From NCBI RefSeq assembly GCF_002128425.1, contig NZ_NESS01000015.1:28106-92105 (forward strand): a stretch of 64,000 nucleotides of DNA, read 5' to 3'. The notes beneath the pieces are model-generated. The model saw nothing but the letters and a program-made list of their open reading frames with translations. It was not told where the DNA came from and searched no databases. Below, piece by piece: positions 1 to 7,810 of this stretch. Both the position numbers and the translations under genes were made by a program. Each line of letters opens with the position of its first letter. Position 1 is the stretch's first letter. Source of the stretch: Gottfriedia acidiceleris (GTDB lineage Bacteria; Bacillota; Bacilli; Bacillales; Bacillaceae_G).

Positions 1-144
1 ACACCGTTTATTTCCACTCCTGAAGGGAGAGTTCATTTTGCCGGTGAACATACGTCTTCTGCACCCGCATGGATTGAAGGCGCAGTTGAATCAGGCATTC
101 GATCGGCATTTGAAGTAAATAGACGAACTTTCGTTGAACGATAA
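1..144 (+). CDS. Flavin amine oxidase, C-terminal end (partial)
   Basis: The first 47 codons read in frame 1 end at TAA 142-144. They contain [11 protein letters not shown] followed by [13 protein letters not shown], the C-terminal FAD-contacting motif of flavin monoamine oxidases and L-amino-acid oxidases. These enzymes oxidise amines or amino acids to imines with release of hydrogen peroxide. Only the last part of the gene is inside the window, so substrate and full architecture cannot be judged. It runs in the same direction as the cotJ genes, 73 bp upstream of them. Confidence 0.85.
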   Translation, partial: TPFISTPEGRVHFAGEHTSSAPAWIEGAVESGIRSAFEVNRRTFVER

Positions 145-217
145 AATTCATTTTTTATATTTCTTTCGAATATAGTGGAAATAGTGGATGTCTTTTTTAT
201 TTGAGGGAGTGATCAGT

Positions 218-460
218 TTGAACGAAAATAATCAAGGACTTCAATTTACCCCTGTTAAATCATGGAATGTTTTTCATGGTCCGAATGACCCGTGTCCACC
301 AATTGGTACAAAATATTACTCAACACCTCCACATTTATATTTAGGATTTCAGCCACCAGGACTAGAGCAATTTTCGTACAAAGAGGCATTAAAAAAAGGT
401 ACTTTATGGAAAGTGTTTTATGACTTTTACGACAATCCATATAAGGCTAGGAGGGATTAA
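218..460 (+). CDS. cotJA: Spore coat-associated protein CotJA
   Basis: First gene of the cotJ operon; CotJA and CotJC interact and are built into the inner layers of the spore coat from the mother cell (known for B. subtilis). The protein is about 80 residues, rich in Pro, Tyr and Phe, with PNDPCPPIGTKYYSTPPHLYLG early and GTLWKVFYDFYDNPY near the end, and matches the family length (82 in B. subtilis). An ATG at 188 is in frame, but the only good ribosome-binding site (GAGGGAG, 203-209) lies 9 bp before TTG 218, so TTG 218 is preferred. cotJB starts 2 bp after the stop. A sigma-E promoter is expected but I could not see a convincing one. Confidence 0.88.
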   Translation: MNENNQGLQFTPVKSWNVFHGPNDPCPPIGTKYYSTPPHLYLGFQPPGLEQFSYKEALKKGTLWKVFYDFYDNPYKARRD

Positions 461-462
461 TA

Positions 463-726
463 ATGACTGAGCAATTTCCTCCAGAGTATTACCAGTATTT
501 AGAGGAACTGCAAGCTGTTGATTTCGTACTTGTAGAACTAACTTTATATTTAGATACTCATCCAGATGATCAAAATACAATTAACCAATTTAATCAATAT
601 GTTCAATACAAAAAACAAATTGAAGCTAATTTCGAGTCAAAATATGGACCATTATATCAATTTGGTGGCAGTTATTCAGATCAAAACTGGAACTGGCATA
701 AAGGCCCGTGGCCATGGCAGGTATAG
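463..726 (+). CDS. cotJB: Spore coat protein CotJB
   Basis: An 87-residue acidic, aromatic protein encoded between cotJA and cotJC; the small CotJB family (about 87 residues) is always found with these partners. The start PPEYYQYLEELQAVDFVLVELTLYLDTHP and a Trp-rich tail (NWNWHKGPWPWQV) are typical. The ATG follows an AGGAGGG ribosome-binding site that lies inside the end of cotJA, so the two are probably translationally coupled. Its exact biochemical role is unknown. It is thought to help place the CotJA-CotJC complex in the coat. Confidence 0.88.
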   Translation: MTEQFPPEYYQYLEELQAVDFVLVELTLYLDTHPDDQNTINQFNQYVQYKKQIEANFESKYGPLYQFGGSYSDQNWNWHKGPWPWQV

Positions 727-741
727 AAGGAGGGAATATTC

Positions 742-1311
742 ATGTGGATTTATCAAAAAAAATTACAATATCCAGTTAAAGTAAGTACCTGCAACCCAAT
801 GCTTGCTAAATTTTTAGTTGAACAATATGGGGGAGCAGATGGTGAGTTAGCAGCTGCTTTAAGATACTTAAATCAGCGTTATTCAATTCCAGATAAAGTT
901 ATAGGACTATTAACAGATATCGGAACAGAGGAATTTGCTCATTTAGAAATGATTGCGACGATGATCTATAAGCTAACAAAAGACGCAACTCCAGACCAAA
1001 TGAAAGCTGCCGGACTAGATACACACTATGCATCTCATGATAGTGCACTGTTCTACCATAATTCAGACGGCGTACCGTTCACTACTGCATATATCCAAGC
1101 AAAAGGAGATCCAATTGCGGATTTATATGAAGATATTGCAGCTGAAGAAAAGGCAAGGGCAACGTATCAATGGATCATTGACCTTTCTGATGATCCGGAT
1201 TTAAATGATAGTTTGAGATTTTTAAGAGAACGTGAGATTGTTCATTCACAGAGATTTAGAGAAGCTGTAGAAATTTTGAAAGATGATCGACAACAGAGGA
1301 AGATTTTTTAA
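742..1311 (+). CDS. cotJC: Spore coat protein CotJC, manganese-catalase family
   Basis: A 189-residue ferritin-like protein of the manganese catalase family. Glu/His-rich helices carry candidate di-metal ligands: EEFAHLEM around residues 55-62, EDIAAEEKARATYQ around 132-145, and REREIVHSQRF near the C terminus. In B. subtilis CotJC is incorporated into the coat with CotJA; catalase activity is plausible but not shown by sequence alone. An AAGGAGGG site (727-734) precedes the ATG by about 7 bp. Its last 72 codons are duplicated further downstream at 1944-2160. A clear intrinsic terminator follows at 1340. Confidence 0.9.
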   Translation: MWIYQKKLQYPVKVSTCNPMLAKFLVEQYGGADGELAAALRYLNQRYSIPDKVIGLLTDIGTEEFAHLEMIATMIYKLTKDATPDQMKAAGLDTHYASHDSALFYHNSDGVPFTTAYIQAKGDPIADLYEDIAAEEKARATYQWIIDLSDDPDLNDSLRFLREREIVHSQRFREAVEILKDDRQQRKIF

Positions 1312-1339
1312 ATTGGTTCTTCCTGAATAATAGTTTTTC

Positions 1340-1376
1340 AAACCTGTTCCTTGTATTTTATCGGGAACAGGTTTTT
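1340..1376 (+). terminator. Intrinsic terminator of the cotJ operon
   Basis: AAACCTGTTCC (1340-1350) pairs with GGAACAGGTTT (1364-1374) around a 13-nt loop and is followed by a T-rich run. It lies 29 bp after the cotJC stop. Confidence 0.85.
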
Positions 1377-1476
1377 ATTTTAGTAAATTTTTTTTCTTCA
1401 CTTCTAACATGAAGCATATAATAAATCAATTAACATTTACTAAAATATAGTTAAATTTTCATTAAATTACTAAAAT

Positions 1477-1521
1477 ATAAAAATGTGGTAAAATTTTACT
1501 GGAGATAAAAATGTGGTAAAA
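1477..1521. repeat. 17-bp direct repeat in an AT-rich gap
   Basis: ATAAAAATGTGGTAAAA occurs at 1477-1493 and again exactly at 1505-1521, with starts 28 bp apart. A 12-bp repeat, TACTAAAATATA, sits just upstream at 1438-1449 and 1468-1479. The 1312-1740 gap otherwise holds only the cotJ terminator and very AT-rich sequence. No gene with a credible ribosome-binding site is seen in it. Confidence 0.7.
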
Positions 1522-1740
1522 AATGTAAAAGTATATTCTGTGGACGAAGAGTTAATATGAATAATAAAATATCACGCTGAAAGTACTAGATTAGATAGTA
1601 TAATACAGGTTCATATTTTGATTAATCAATAAACACAGAGTATGCAAATGTTTATTCTCAAGAATAGTTAGTGCTTATTTTTATTTGAAAAATCAAGAGG
1701 AAGTTATGGGGAAAATATTCATCAGCAGGAGGTAATTTAA

Positions 1741-1929
1741 TTGAAAGTTTTTATTACACTACTTGAAATAATATTTGTAGTTTGCGTAGCATGTGTTTTT
1801 GTAAGTAATTTTGGAGTGGAACGGTTAAAAGAAATAAAGATATATCTATATATATTAGGTGGATTAAGTTTTGTACTTAGTTATTTTCTGAAAAAACAAT
1901 TAAAAATTAACACCAAAAGTACTCTATAG
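1741..1929 (+). CDS. Small hypothetical membrane protein
   Basis: A 62-residue protein with two hydrophobic segments (about residues 3-23 and 33-49) and a basic tail; I do not recognise a family. The TTG start at 1741 is preceded by an excellent AGGAGGT site (1729-1735), which is the main support for it being real. It lies between the complete cotJC and the truncated cotJC copy. Its TAG stop (1927-1929) is in the same frame as that copy, with only the stop codon and a short non-homologous stretch between them. It may be a young or passenger gene associated with the duplication. Confidence 0.5.
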   Translation: MKVFITLLEIIFVVCVACVFVSNFGVERLKEIKIYLYILGGLSFVLSYFLKKQLKINTKSTL

Positions 1930-1943
1930 CTGAGCTACCTTTT

Positions 1944-2160
1944 CCAAGCAAAGGGAGACACGATTGCAGATTTATATGAAGATATTGCAGCTGAAGAAAA
2001 GGCAAGGGCAACGTATCAATGGATCATTGACCTTTCTGATGATCCGGATTTGAATGATAGTTTGAGATTTTTAAGAGAACGTGAGATTGTTCATTCACAG
2101 AGATTTAGAGAAGCTGTAGAAATTTTGAAAGATGATCGACAACAGCGGAAGATATTTTAA
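1944..2160 (+). pseudogene. 5'-truncated duplicate of cotJC
   Basis: Bases 1944-2166 match 1095-1317 (the 3' part of cotJC and 6 bp beyond its stop) at 215 of 223 positions with no gaps. The frame stays open to TAA 2158-2160 and encodes the last 72 residues of CotJC, starting at QAKGD. There is no start codon with a ribosome-binding site, and the first metal-ligand helices are missing, so it is not expected to make a functional protein. Most mismatches lie at the left edge of the match. The high identity points to a recent duplication or ongoing gene conversion. Confidence 0.9.
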
Positions 2161-2185
2161 ATTGGTTTATAGTAAATAAAAAAAA

Positions 2186-2219
2186 CGAGGGTGCCAAGAC
2201 TTTGGGCACCCTCATTTTA
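2186..2219. terminator. Bidirectional terminator between cotJC copy and ycnI
   Basis: GAGGGTGCC (2187-2195) pairs with GGCACCCTC (2205-2213). It has an A-run to the left and a T-rich stretch to the right, so it can end transcription from both sides. It is placed between convergent units. Confidence 0.85.
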
Positions 2220-2243
2220 TGATTTTATCTATATAAATTAATC

Positions 2244-2876
2244 TTATTTCTTCTTAAGAATCGCAATCAGTAAAGCGATCACCGAAAGGATAGCTGCCCC
2301 AATCGACATAACTAAAGAAGTATTACTTGAATTTGATTTCTCATTATCTTCCTTAACAGTTGTATCATTTGTTGTTTTAGCAGGCGCTTCTTTTACCGTT
2401 GTGTCTTTTACGATACTCGTAATCGAGTGCGGTGCATCTGATTTTTCGTCACCAGTCCATTCTACAATACTACCATCTTTATAATATTGGTAAGCATCCC
2501 AAGCACCATTTACTTCAGATTCTGGATTTTTTGCCATAAATACGAACTGTTGGAATTGTCCTGGTAAAATCCCGCCATTTTGTGCACTCCAAGTTACGGA
2601 TGTAACGACTCCGTTCGCGTCTTTTGTTTCTGTAAAATTCCATCCTGGAACGGCTTGATATGAAACAAATTCAAATTTTGAAGGAATTTTAAGTGTAACT
2701 TTTGTTGTAGGTACTTCTTTTTCAGTTGGTACTTTCATCGTATATGTTTCCCAAGCACCAGGAGTTGAAGTTTTAGGAATTACGACAACATGTGCACTTG
2801 CAATTCCAGTAAAGAACATTGTCATAGCGAAAGCTGAAGCAATAATTTTAGTTGTTTTTGAAATGAATTTTTTCAT
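2244..2876 (-). CDS. ycnI: YcnI-type DUF1775 copper-binding protein
   Basis: A 210-residue exported protein with signal peptide (1-28), DUF1775 domain (about 29-150), low-complexity linker and C-terminal membrane anchor followed by KKK. Predicted cleavage after ASA leaves His29 as mature N terminus. The B. subtilis YcnI DUF1775 domain binds Cu(II) through this histidine with a Glu, as a mono-histidine brace; PGAWETY here supplies a candidate Glu. The ATG at 2876 is chosen because AAAGGAG lies just before it, although an in-frame ATG exists at 2909. It follows ycnJ by 29 bp and is probably co-transcribed. Likely role: extracytoplasmic copper capture or hand-over to YcnJ. Confidence 0.9.
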   Translation of the reverse strand: MKKFISKTTKIIASAFAMTMFFTGIASAHVVVIPKTSTPGAWETYTMKVPTEKEVPTTKVTLKIPSKFEFVSYQAVPGWNFTETKDANGVVTSVTWSAQNGGILPGQFQQFVFMAKNPESEVNGAWDAYQYYKDGSIVEWTGDEKSDAPHSITSIVKDTTVKEAPAKTTNDTTVKEDNEKSNSSNTSLVMSIGAAILSVIALLIAILKKK

Positions 2877-2905
2877 TTTTGTTAGTCTCCTTTGAATGTA
2901 ATAAA

Positions 2906-4546
2906 TCATTTACTACCCACTATATAGTTAAATTCTACATCTACCGAATCAAGAGAATTAGTTAAAATATGGACTTTCACCTTCCAATGACCTGCCATAT
3001 TTGTATAAAACCCTTGCGTTTCATAAACACCTGATGAAGCTTTTTTTGCTTGTGTTGTATTACTACCCATGCTCATGTCAGTGTTAGTAAAGGTAAGTGT
3101 AACTTGTTGAATAGAATCTACATTATGATGATTTTTGTCTGTTATCTTTATTTTAAAAGTGTTTTTACCGACTATATTCGGAGTAGTGTTTAGTGAAATT
3201 GAATATCCTTTATTTTGCTTTATGTCACTATATGGACCAGGAGATTCCATTGCAGTAGGCAGATTAGTAAGTATGGATGATAGTGCAAGAACGATTATTC
3301 CGATACTTAGTTCAAACCAAACTGATTTACCTAATCTATTTTTACTTCGTTTCCCCTTGATCAAATGAATTAGCCCTAATACGAGCATGACAAGAAATAA
3401 AATAATTTTTCCGCATAAAACCTTACCATAGGTTGTGTGTAATAGTGAGTAATAGTTAGGAATATACTTTAAGCTTGCATAAATACCAGTTGCTAAAAGT
3501 AGTGCGACTGATATCGTTGCTGAAATTGAATATCGTTGTACGGTTTTCCAGTAATTTTCAGTATTCCCTTCTTCCTTTTTGATTTTAGGAAGTAAATAAC
3601 TTATTCCTATTAATCCTCCTAGCCAAATGGAAACAGCAAGTAAATGAATGAAATCAAATAGAATTGGTAATCGATCATTTTGCATTGAAGCATGACCAAT
3701 AAATGCTTTTGCAAGTAGTAAGAAAATGCCAATGAAAAAAGCACTTAGCCACCAATAGAATGAATTTTTTTGCTCTTTTCTATAAGCCATATACAATGAA
3801 TTAGCCAGAACGATTAGTAATAGAAGTTGGATCACCCAAACGCTTCCAAACTTTGTATTGTTTATTGTTTCCATTAGTAAGTTCTTGTGAAAAACAGATG
3901 GCCATGTTCCATTTGTATAATTCTTCGTTTCAACAAAAAGGCTAATTAAAACACTAAATAATATCCCAAAATAGAAGAATAGCAATAAACCTTTTGTGTT
4001 TTTAAAAGCAACAGTTCGATTGTTCTTATCGATTTTGTAAACAAATAAACTGAAAAATAATAGTCCAACAAATAAAAGTAAACTAATATATTCGATCCAA
4101 TAAGTTCCCATTACGTTTGCATTTGATAACGATTGAGTAGGTTTACTCGAAATAGTAGATTTACTGTCAACTTTGCCTACACTAAACGGAATTACACCAT
4201 TTACTGAATGGCCATCACTGGAAATCACTTTCCAAACAATATGATAATTTCCATCTGGCAAATTAGGTTTTAAGCTTCCTTCTAAAATTGAATGATTTTC
4301 CTTATTTATATTGCCATTTCGCAAATCAACACGATTACCTAATTCATCTAAAACCTGTAAAGAATGAAATGCAGATTGTACTGATTCATCAAATTGTATT
4401 TGAATACGTTGAGGAGAATTTTTAAAAACTTGATTCTCGGCAGGTGTAGATTTGATGATATAAGCATGTGCTGAAGCTAAGGACGGAAAAAAAGCGGCAG
4501 CAATCAATAATATTAAGAAAGAAAACCCCATAATTCGGATTTTCAT
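2906..4546 (-). CDS. ycnJ: CopC-CopD fusion copper importer YcnJ
   Basis: A 546-residue membrane protein (B. subtilis YcnJ is of similar length) that supports copper uptake under limitation. Order of parts: signal peptide 1-26; CopC domain about 27-127 with mature N-terminal His27 and the SSDGHSVNG motif (Asp111, His113), the expected Cu(II) ligands; CopD-type membrane region about 150-435; extracellular C-terminal beta domain of the FixH/YtkA sort about 455-546 containing TDMSMG and MAGHW. A GAGGTGA site precedes the ATG. ycnI follows directly. No ycnK-like repressor gene is in the window, so regulation may differ from B. subtilis. Confidence 0.92.
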   Translation of the reverse strand: MKIRIMGFSFLILLIAAAFFPSLASAHAYIIKSTPAENQVFKNSPQRIQIQFDESVQSAFHSLQVLDELGNRVDLRNGNINKENHSILEGSLKPNLPDGNYHIVWKVISSDGHSVNGVIPFSVGKVDSKSTISSKPTQSLSNANVMGTYWIEYISLLLFVGLLFFSLFVYKIDKNNRTVAFKNTKGLLLFFYFGILFSVLISLFVETKNYTNGTWPSVFHKNLLMETINNTKFGSVWVIQLLLLIVLANSLYMAYRKEQKNSFYWWLSAFFIGIFLLLAKAFIGHASMQNDRLPILFDFIHLLAVSIWLGGLIGISYLLPKIKKEEGNTENYWKTVQRYSISATISVALLLATGIYASLKYIPNYYSLLHTTYGKVLCGKIILFLVMLVLGLIHLIKGKRSKNRLGKSVWFELSIGIIVLALSSILTNLPTAMESPGPYSDIKQNKGYSISLNTTPNIVGKNTFKIKITDKNHHNVDSIQQVTLTFTNTDMSMGSNTTQAKKASSGVYETQGFYTNMAGHWKVKVHILTNSLDSVDVEFNYIVGSK

Positions 4547-4618
4547 TTTTTTTGCGTCACCTCATATCTATTGGAGTATATTAAAAAATAATCCAACTTT
4601 TAAATTCTAAATTAAAAT

Positions 4619-4636
4619 TGTGATAGAAATGTGATA
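4619..4636. promoter_or_regulatory. Tandem TGTGATA repeats upstream of ycnJ
   Basis: TGTGATA occurs at 4619-4625 and 4630-4636, one helical turn apart (11 bp) and about 75-90 bp upstream of the ycnJ start. This geometry suits a regulator-binding site, but I recognise no known copper-regulator consensus in it. No confident promoter was identified beside it. Confidence 0.3.
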
Positions 4637-4721
4637 AACTAAAAAAATTATTAATCCACCTTAATTAGTTGTAATGATGGATTAGATAGTAAGATTATTT
4701 AACGGTGCTTGTCTATTTATA

Positions 4722-4762
4722 CAAAAAAAATCCACAAGTAAAATCAATTACTTATGGATTTC
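4722..4762 (-). terminator. Terminator of the hupE-ycgR-ycgQ-cupredoxin operon
   Basis: Read on the minus strand, AAATCCATAAGTAA (4761-4748) pairs with TTACTTGTGGATTT (4741-4728) at 13 of 14 positions plus a wobble, and is followed by eight T residues (4730-4723). It stops readthrough from the upstream four-gene unit into ycnJ. Confidence 0.85.
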
Positions 4763-4792
4763 AGTGTGTGGACAAAGTACTAAAAACTTGAT

Positions 4793-4924
4793 TTTCAGAC
4801 TGATTGCAAGCGCTTGTCTTTCGAGGCGCGAAGCCTGGTGAGGAGCGGAGTTACCCTAGACGGTAATGAGCACCGCAGACAGGCGAAGCAACGAAGAAAG
4901 CGAGCGTTTGTCAACAGTCTGAAA
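4793..4924. repeat. 132-bp imperfect palindromic intergenic element
   Basis: Perfect 10-bp ends TTTCAGACTG (4793-4802) and CAGTCTGAAA (4915-4924) flank a visibly GC-richer core. Internal pairs GCCTG/CAGGC (4833-4837/4880-4884) and TTACC/GGTAA (4851-4855/4862-4866) share the same symmetry centre (4858.5) with no net gaps. About 36 of 66 positions pair. It begins just after the stop of the cupredoxin-like gene and would form a long RNA stem. The composition differs from its surroundings and it resembles dispersed extragenic elements of Bacillaceae; this is inference. The rest of the 4547-4927 gap holds the terminator and the TGTGATA repeats. Confidence 0.75.
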
Positions 4925-4927
4925 TAT

Positions 4928-5779
4928 TTATTTAACAAGCAACTTACCAACAGATTTAGAGGGCTCTAAAGAGATTTCGTATTCTCCTTTTAATGGATTA
5001 TTTAATAAGAGAATATTTTTTCCAGTTTTCAATGGCATGTTAATACCTAAGTCTGCGGACGCCAATCTTGAATTTTTTCCAGCATCTTGGTCAACATCAA
5101 CAATAATTTTAGTCATAGTCTCAGGTTTAAAGATTGTATTTTTCGGACTAAATCCTGATGGTGTTACGTGAATTGTTGCGTATTGAAGATCATTTTGATC
5201 ATCTTGTTTTGCAGCTTGCTTTTGTGGTTGCCCAATTACACCAACTTTTACTTTATTCAAATTAACGGTAAATATGATGACAAATATAAGTAGAATAGAA
5301 GTTAATATTACAGTACTGTTTGATGATTCGTTATGAACTTTCGTATTCTTATTTTTTTGATTTGAATTTGAGACTAACTTTCGATCAACGAAAAATAATA
5401 ATAGATAAATAAAAATAATAAACAGGATATCCACAATAACAATCGTTTTACTTGAAAAGAATGTCATATAGCCGATGACAAACCCGATAAATGCCCCGAG
5501 TAGAGATGCTAAAGTTTCTGTAACGCCTTTATCAATTAGTTTCTTCGATAAAACAAAAATTAAAAAGACTAATAATAAGTTCAGAATGAAAGCCAATAGT
5601 AAATTGTAATTTGTTGTTAACATGATTAAGAAACTAATTGTAGCTGAGGATACACCTAGTAATAAAGAGATCGTTGATTTTAAAGTACTAGGAAATCTCT
5701 CTTTATTTCGATAAAAATGATTAAAACTATAACACGTAAGAAGGAGTACTAAAAATAGACTTCCATACTTTAATCCCAT
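4928..5779 (-). CDS. Membrane protein with cupredoxin-like C-terminal domain
   Basis: A 283-residue protein with about six hydrophobic segments in residues 5-175 and a C-terminal extracytoplasmic beta domain (about 201-283) beginning ATIHVTPSGFSP, the opening of cupredoxin_1/EfeO-type folds. The usual copper ligands (His, Cys, His, Met) are absent: the domain has no His or Cys and its two Met residues are not in the usual TCGMGM-like loop. It may therefore be structural or bind metal differently. It is last in the hupE-ycgR-ycgQ unit, 27 bp after ycgQ, which suggests a shared role in metal handling at the membrane. Function unknown. Confidence 0.65.
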   Translation of the reverse strand: MGLKYGSLFLVLLLTCYSFNHFYRNKERFPSTLKSTISLLLGVSSATISFLIMLTTNYNLLLAFILNLLLVFLIFVLSKKLIDKGVTETLASLLGAFIGFVIGYMTFFSSKTIVIVDILFIIFIYLLLFFVDRKLVSNSNQKNKNTKVHNESSNSTVILTSILLIFVIIFTVNLNKVKVGVIGQPQKQAAKQDDQNDLQYATIHVTPSGFSPKNTIFKPETMTKIIVDVDQDAGKNSRLASADLGINMPLKTGKNILLLNNPLKGEYEISLEPSKSVGKLLVK

Positions 5780-5806
5780 ATAAACACCTCTAAACTAGTT
5801 TTAAAG

Positions 5807-6739
5807 CTATAGCTTTGACCCAAAGTTCCAATCTGGATACACGTATTGAACACTTGGAGATATAGCTGGCTCTGATTTTTCAACATTTATTTTGATGACG
5901 GTTTGCCCGTTAAAACTGGTTTTACCGATTGAACCAGTTATTGTTACCCATGAATCATTAGCAAATTGCTGTGAATTAGTTGATTCTGCAATAATACCGA
6001 ATGGAGAAATATCAGCGATACAGTGAGTCATTCCCATCCTTGCAATGATAAATTGATTACCCGCTAATTTAGGATCTCTATAAATAAACCCCTTAATTTT
6101 AATTTGTTTATTTTGGAAATTGTCGACAAATGTATTCATTGATTGTAGTTTTTCAATAAACCACTTGTCCTTCATCTCGATTGTACTCTGTTTGTACAGT
6201 AACATTCCAAGTTTAGCGTAATCTTGATCATACACATTTGTTTTGAATATTTTTTTTAATGCAGGATCCTCATGACCTTCCACCTCAACAACCTGTCCAT
6301 TAGAAGAAGCTTGAACAGCTAGTCCTTTAAAATTCATTTCTTTGTTATTAGCAAGTGAACTAGAACTCGCATGGTTTGGCAAAATATACCCGAGCAATAG
6401 AGGGAATAAAAACAGACTGTAAATAAAAATATCTTTTACGATTGATTTTTTTAAAAGATGATGATGCTCATGGCTAAAAACTTGGTCGTGACTATGATCA
6501 TGACCACAATCACAAATAATAACATGTCTTTTTAATGAAAGAACGGCTATATAGATTTGAACAATTGCGACAATCAAAAGAATACCAGTTGCAATTTTTA
6601 CATAAATGACAAGCTCCGGTACGATAAATTGCAGGATCTCGTCTGTAAGTGTCAATTGAAAAATATAGATAGCGAGCCCTAAGAGAATAGCAGCTTTTAT
6701 AAAATGATGAATCGAAGTGGAGTTGATTTTATTTTTCAA
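5807..6739 (-). CDS. ycgQ: YcgQ/TIGR03943-family permease partner
   Basis: A 310-residue protein of the TIGR03943 (DUF1980) family, normally encoded next to a YcgR-type permease. Two N-terminal membrane segments (about 12-31 and 43-68) are followed by a Cys/His-rich loop (Cys76, Cys78, His80, His82, His84, His90, His92-94). A third segment (about 103-122) and a large extracytoplasmic OB-like domain with GMTHCIADISPFG follow. The loop looks like a divalent-metal site. The gene is 15 bp downstream of ycgR and upstream of the cupredoxin-like gene. The transported substrate of YcgRQ pairs is not established; a metal ion or metal complex is inferred. Confidence 0.85.
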   Translation of the reverse strand: MKNKINSTSIHHFIKAAILLGLAIYIFQLTLTDEILQFIVPELVIYVKIATGILLIVAIVQIYIAVLSLKRHVIICDCGHDHSHDQVFSHEHHHLLKKSIVKDIFIYSLFLFPLLLGYILPNHASSSSLANNKEMNFKGLAVQASSNGQVVEVEGHEDPALKKIFKTNVYDQDYAKLGMLLYKQSTIEMKDKWFIEKLQSMNTFVDNFQNKQIKIKGFIYRDPKLAGNQFIIARMGMTHCIADISPFGIIAESTNSQQFANDSWVTITGSIGKTSFNGQTVIKINVEKSEPAISPSVQYVYPDWNFGSKL

Positions 6740-6754
6740 AGTATCTCACTGCCT

Positions 6755-7801
6755 TTATAAATTAATAGACTGTAAAACAAGCGTTCCAATAAAAACAAAA
6801 ATGAAAACTAGCGTACTAAGTAATAAAACAAATCGAGATCGGAAAACAGCAAGCATCATAAAAATCCCTTTAATATTGATCATTGGTCCAAAAACCATGA
6901 ATCCAATTAACGAGCTTTTTGTAAAAATCGTTTGAAGTGATTGAGCCACAAAGGCGTCTGATGTTGAACAAAGAGATAAAATAAAGCCTAATCCCATCAT
7001 AAGGAAATTTGATGTTGGACCATTTTTTCCTATTTCTATTAAACTACTCTGAGAAATGATAATTTGAAGTAGAGCAACAATAATCGAACCGAAAACTAAG
7101 TATTTCCCCATATCAAAAAATTCATTTACTGCATGCCCAACAATCATAATGAATTTATTTTTATCGGTATGTAGTGCGGTATTGTGTTTATGATTGTGAT
7201 CATGATTTTCCTTTGTTTGATCGACCTGTTCTCGTAATTGATTTGACTTAACGAATTGAAAAACAATCAGTCCCACGATTAGTGCAACTACAAAAGCAAG
7301 TCCCATACGATAATATGCAACAGTTGGTTGATTACGAAAAGCTGTTATTGTTGATAAAAACACAATTGGATTTAAAATCGGTCCGACTAATATAAAAGTG
7401 ACAGCAACATACAATGGCATGCCTTTCTTAATCAGTTTACGAATAGCAGGTACCATTCCACACTCGCAAATTGGAAAAATGATGCCTAAAACACTTGCTG
7501 CGATTATACCTAATAAAGGATTTTTTGGTATAAATCTTTGGACCATTTGGTCTGTAACGAAAACCTGAAGGATTGCTGAAACGAATACACCGATTAAAAT
7601 AAAAGGCAAAGCTTCGATAATAATACTAATAAAGATCATCTTAAAGACTTGTAGTTTAGTAGTCGAAAAAACTGAGCTTAGTCCTGTCGTAGATGAAATA
7701 TATAATAGGAATACAAATAGTAAGCAAATAATGATCAGAACATGTCGATTTGAATTGACTGGCGATCTTTTCTCGGTAGCAATACTTCGCAAAGGATTCA
7801 C
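6755..7801 (-). CDS. ycgR: YcgR-type permease (UPF0718 family)
   Basis: A 348-residue polytopic protein with about eight membrane segments. It shows the family signature ICECGMVPAI (Cys112, Cys114) and a matching second half with GLGFILSLCSTSDAFVAQS. A cytoplasmic-type linker at 200-211 (HDHNHKHNTALH) is His-rich, echoing the His-rich loop of its partner YcgQ. Related permeases include arsenic-efflux ArsP proteins, but the substrate of this subgroup is not established. The start follows the hupE-like stop by 9 bp and ycgQ starts 15 bp after its own stop, so all are expected on one mRNA. Confidence 0.85.
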   Translation of the reverse strand: MNPLRSIATEKRSPVNSNRHVLIIICLLFVFLLYISSTTGLSSVFSTTKLQVFKMIFISIIIEALPFILIGVFVSAILQVFVTDQMVQRFIPKNPLLGIIAASVLGIIFPICECGMVPAIRKLIKKGMPLYVAVTFILVGPILNPIVFLSTITAFRNQPTVAYYRMGLAFVVALIVGLIVFQFVKSNQLREQVDQTKENHDHNHKHNTALHTDKNKFIMIVGHAVNEFFDMGKYLVFGSIIVALLQIIISQSSLIEIGKNGPTSNFLMMGLGFILSLCSTSDAFVAQSLQTIFTKSSLIGFMVFGPMINIKGIFMMLAVFRSRFVLLLSTLVFIFVFIGTLVLQSINL

Positions 7802-7810
7802 TCTTTCTGT

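Noticed and set aside
4805..4819. CcpA cre-like sequence TTGCAAGCGCTTGTC
   Set aside because: One mismatch to cre, but it lies inside the palindromic element downstream of a stop codon, not near a promoter.
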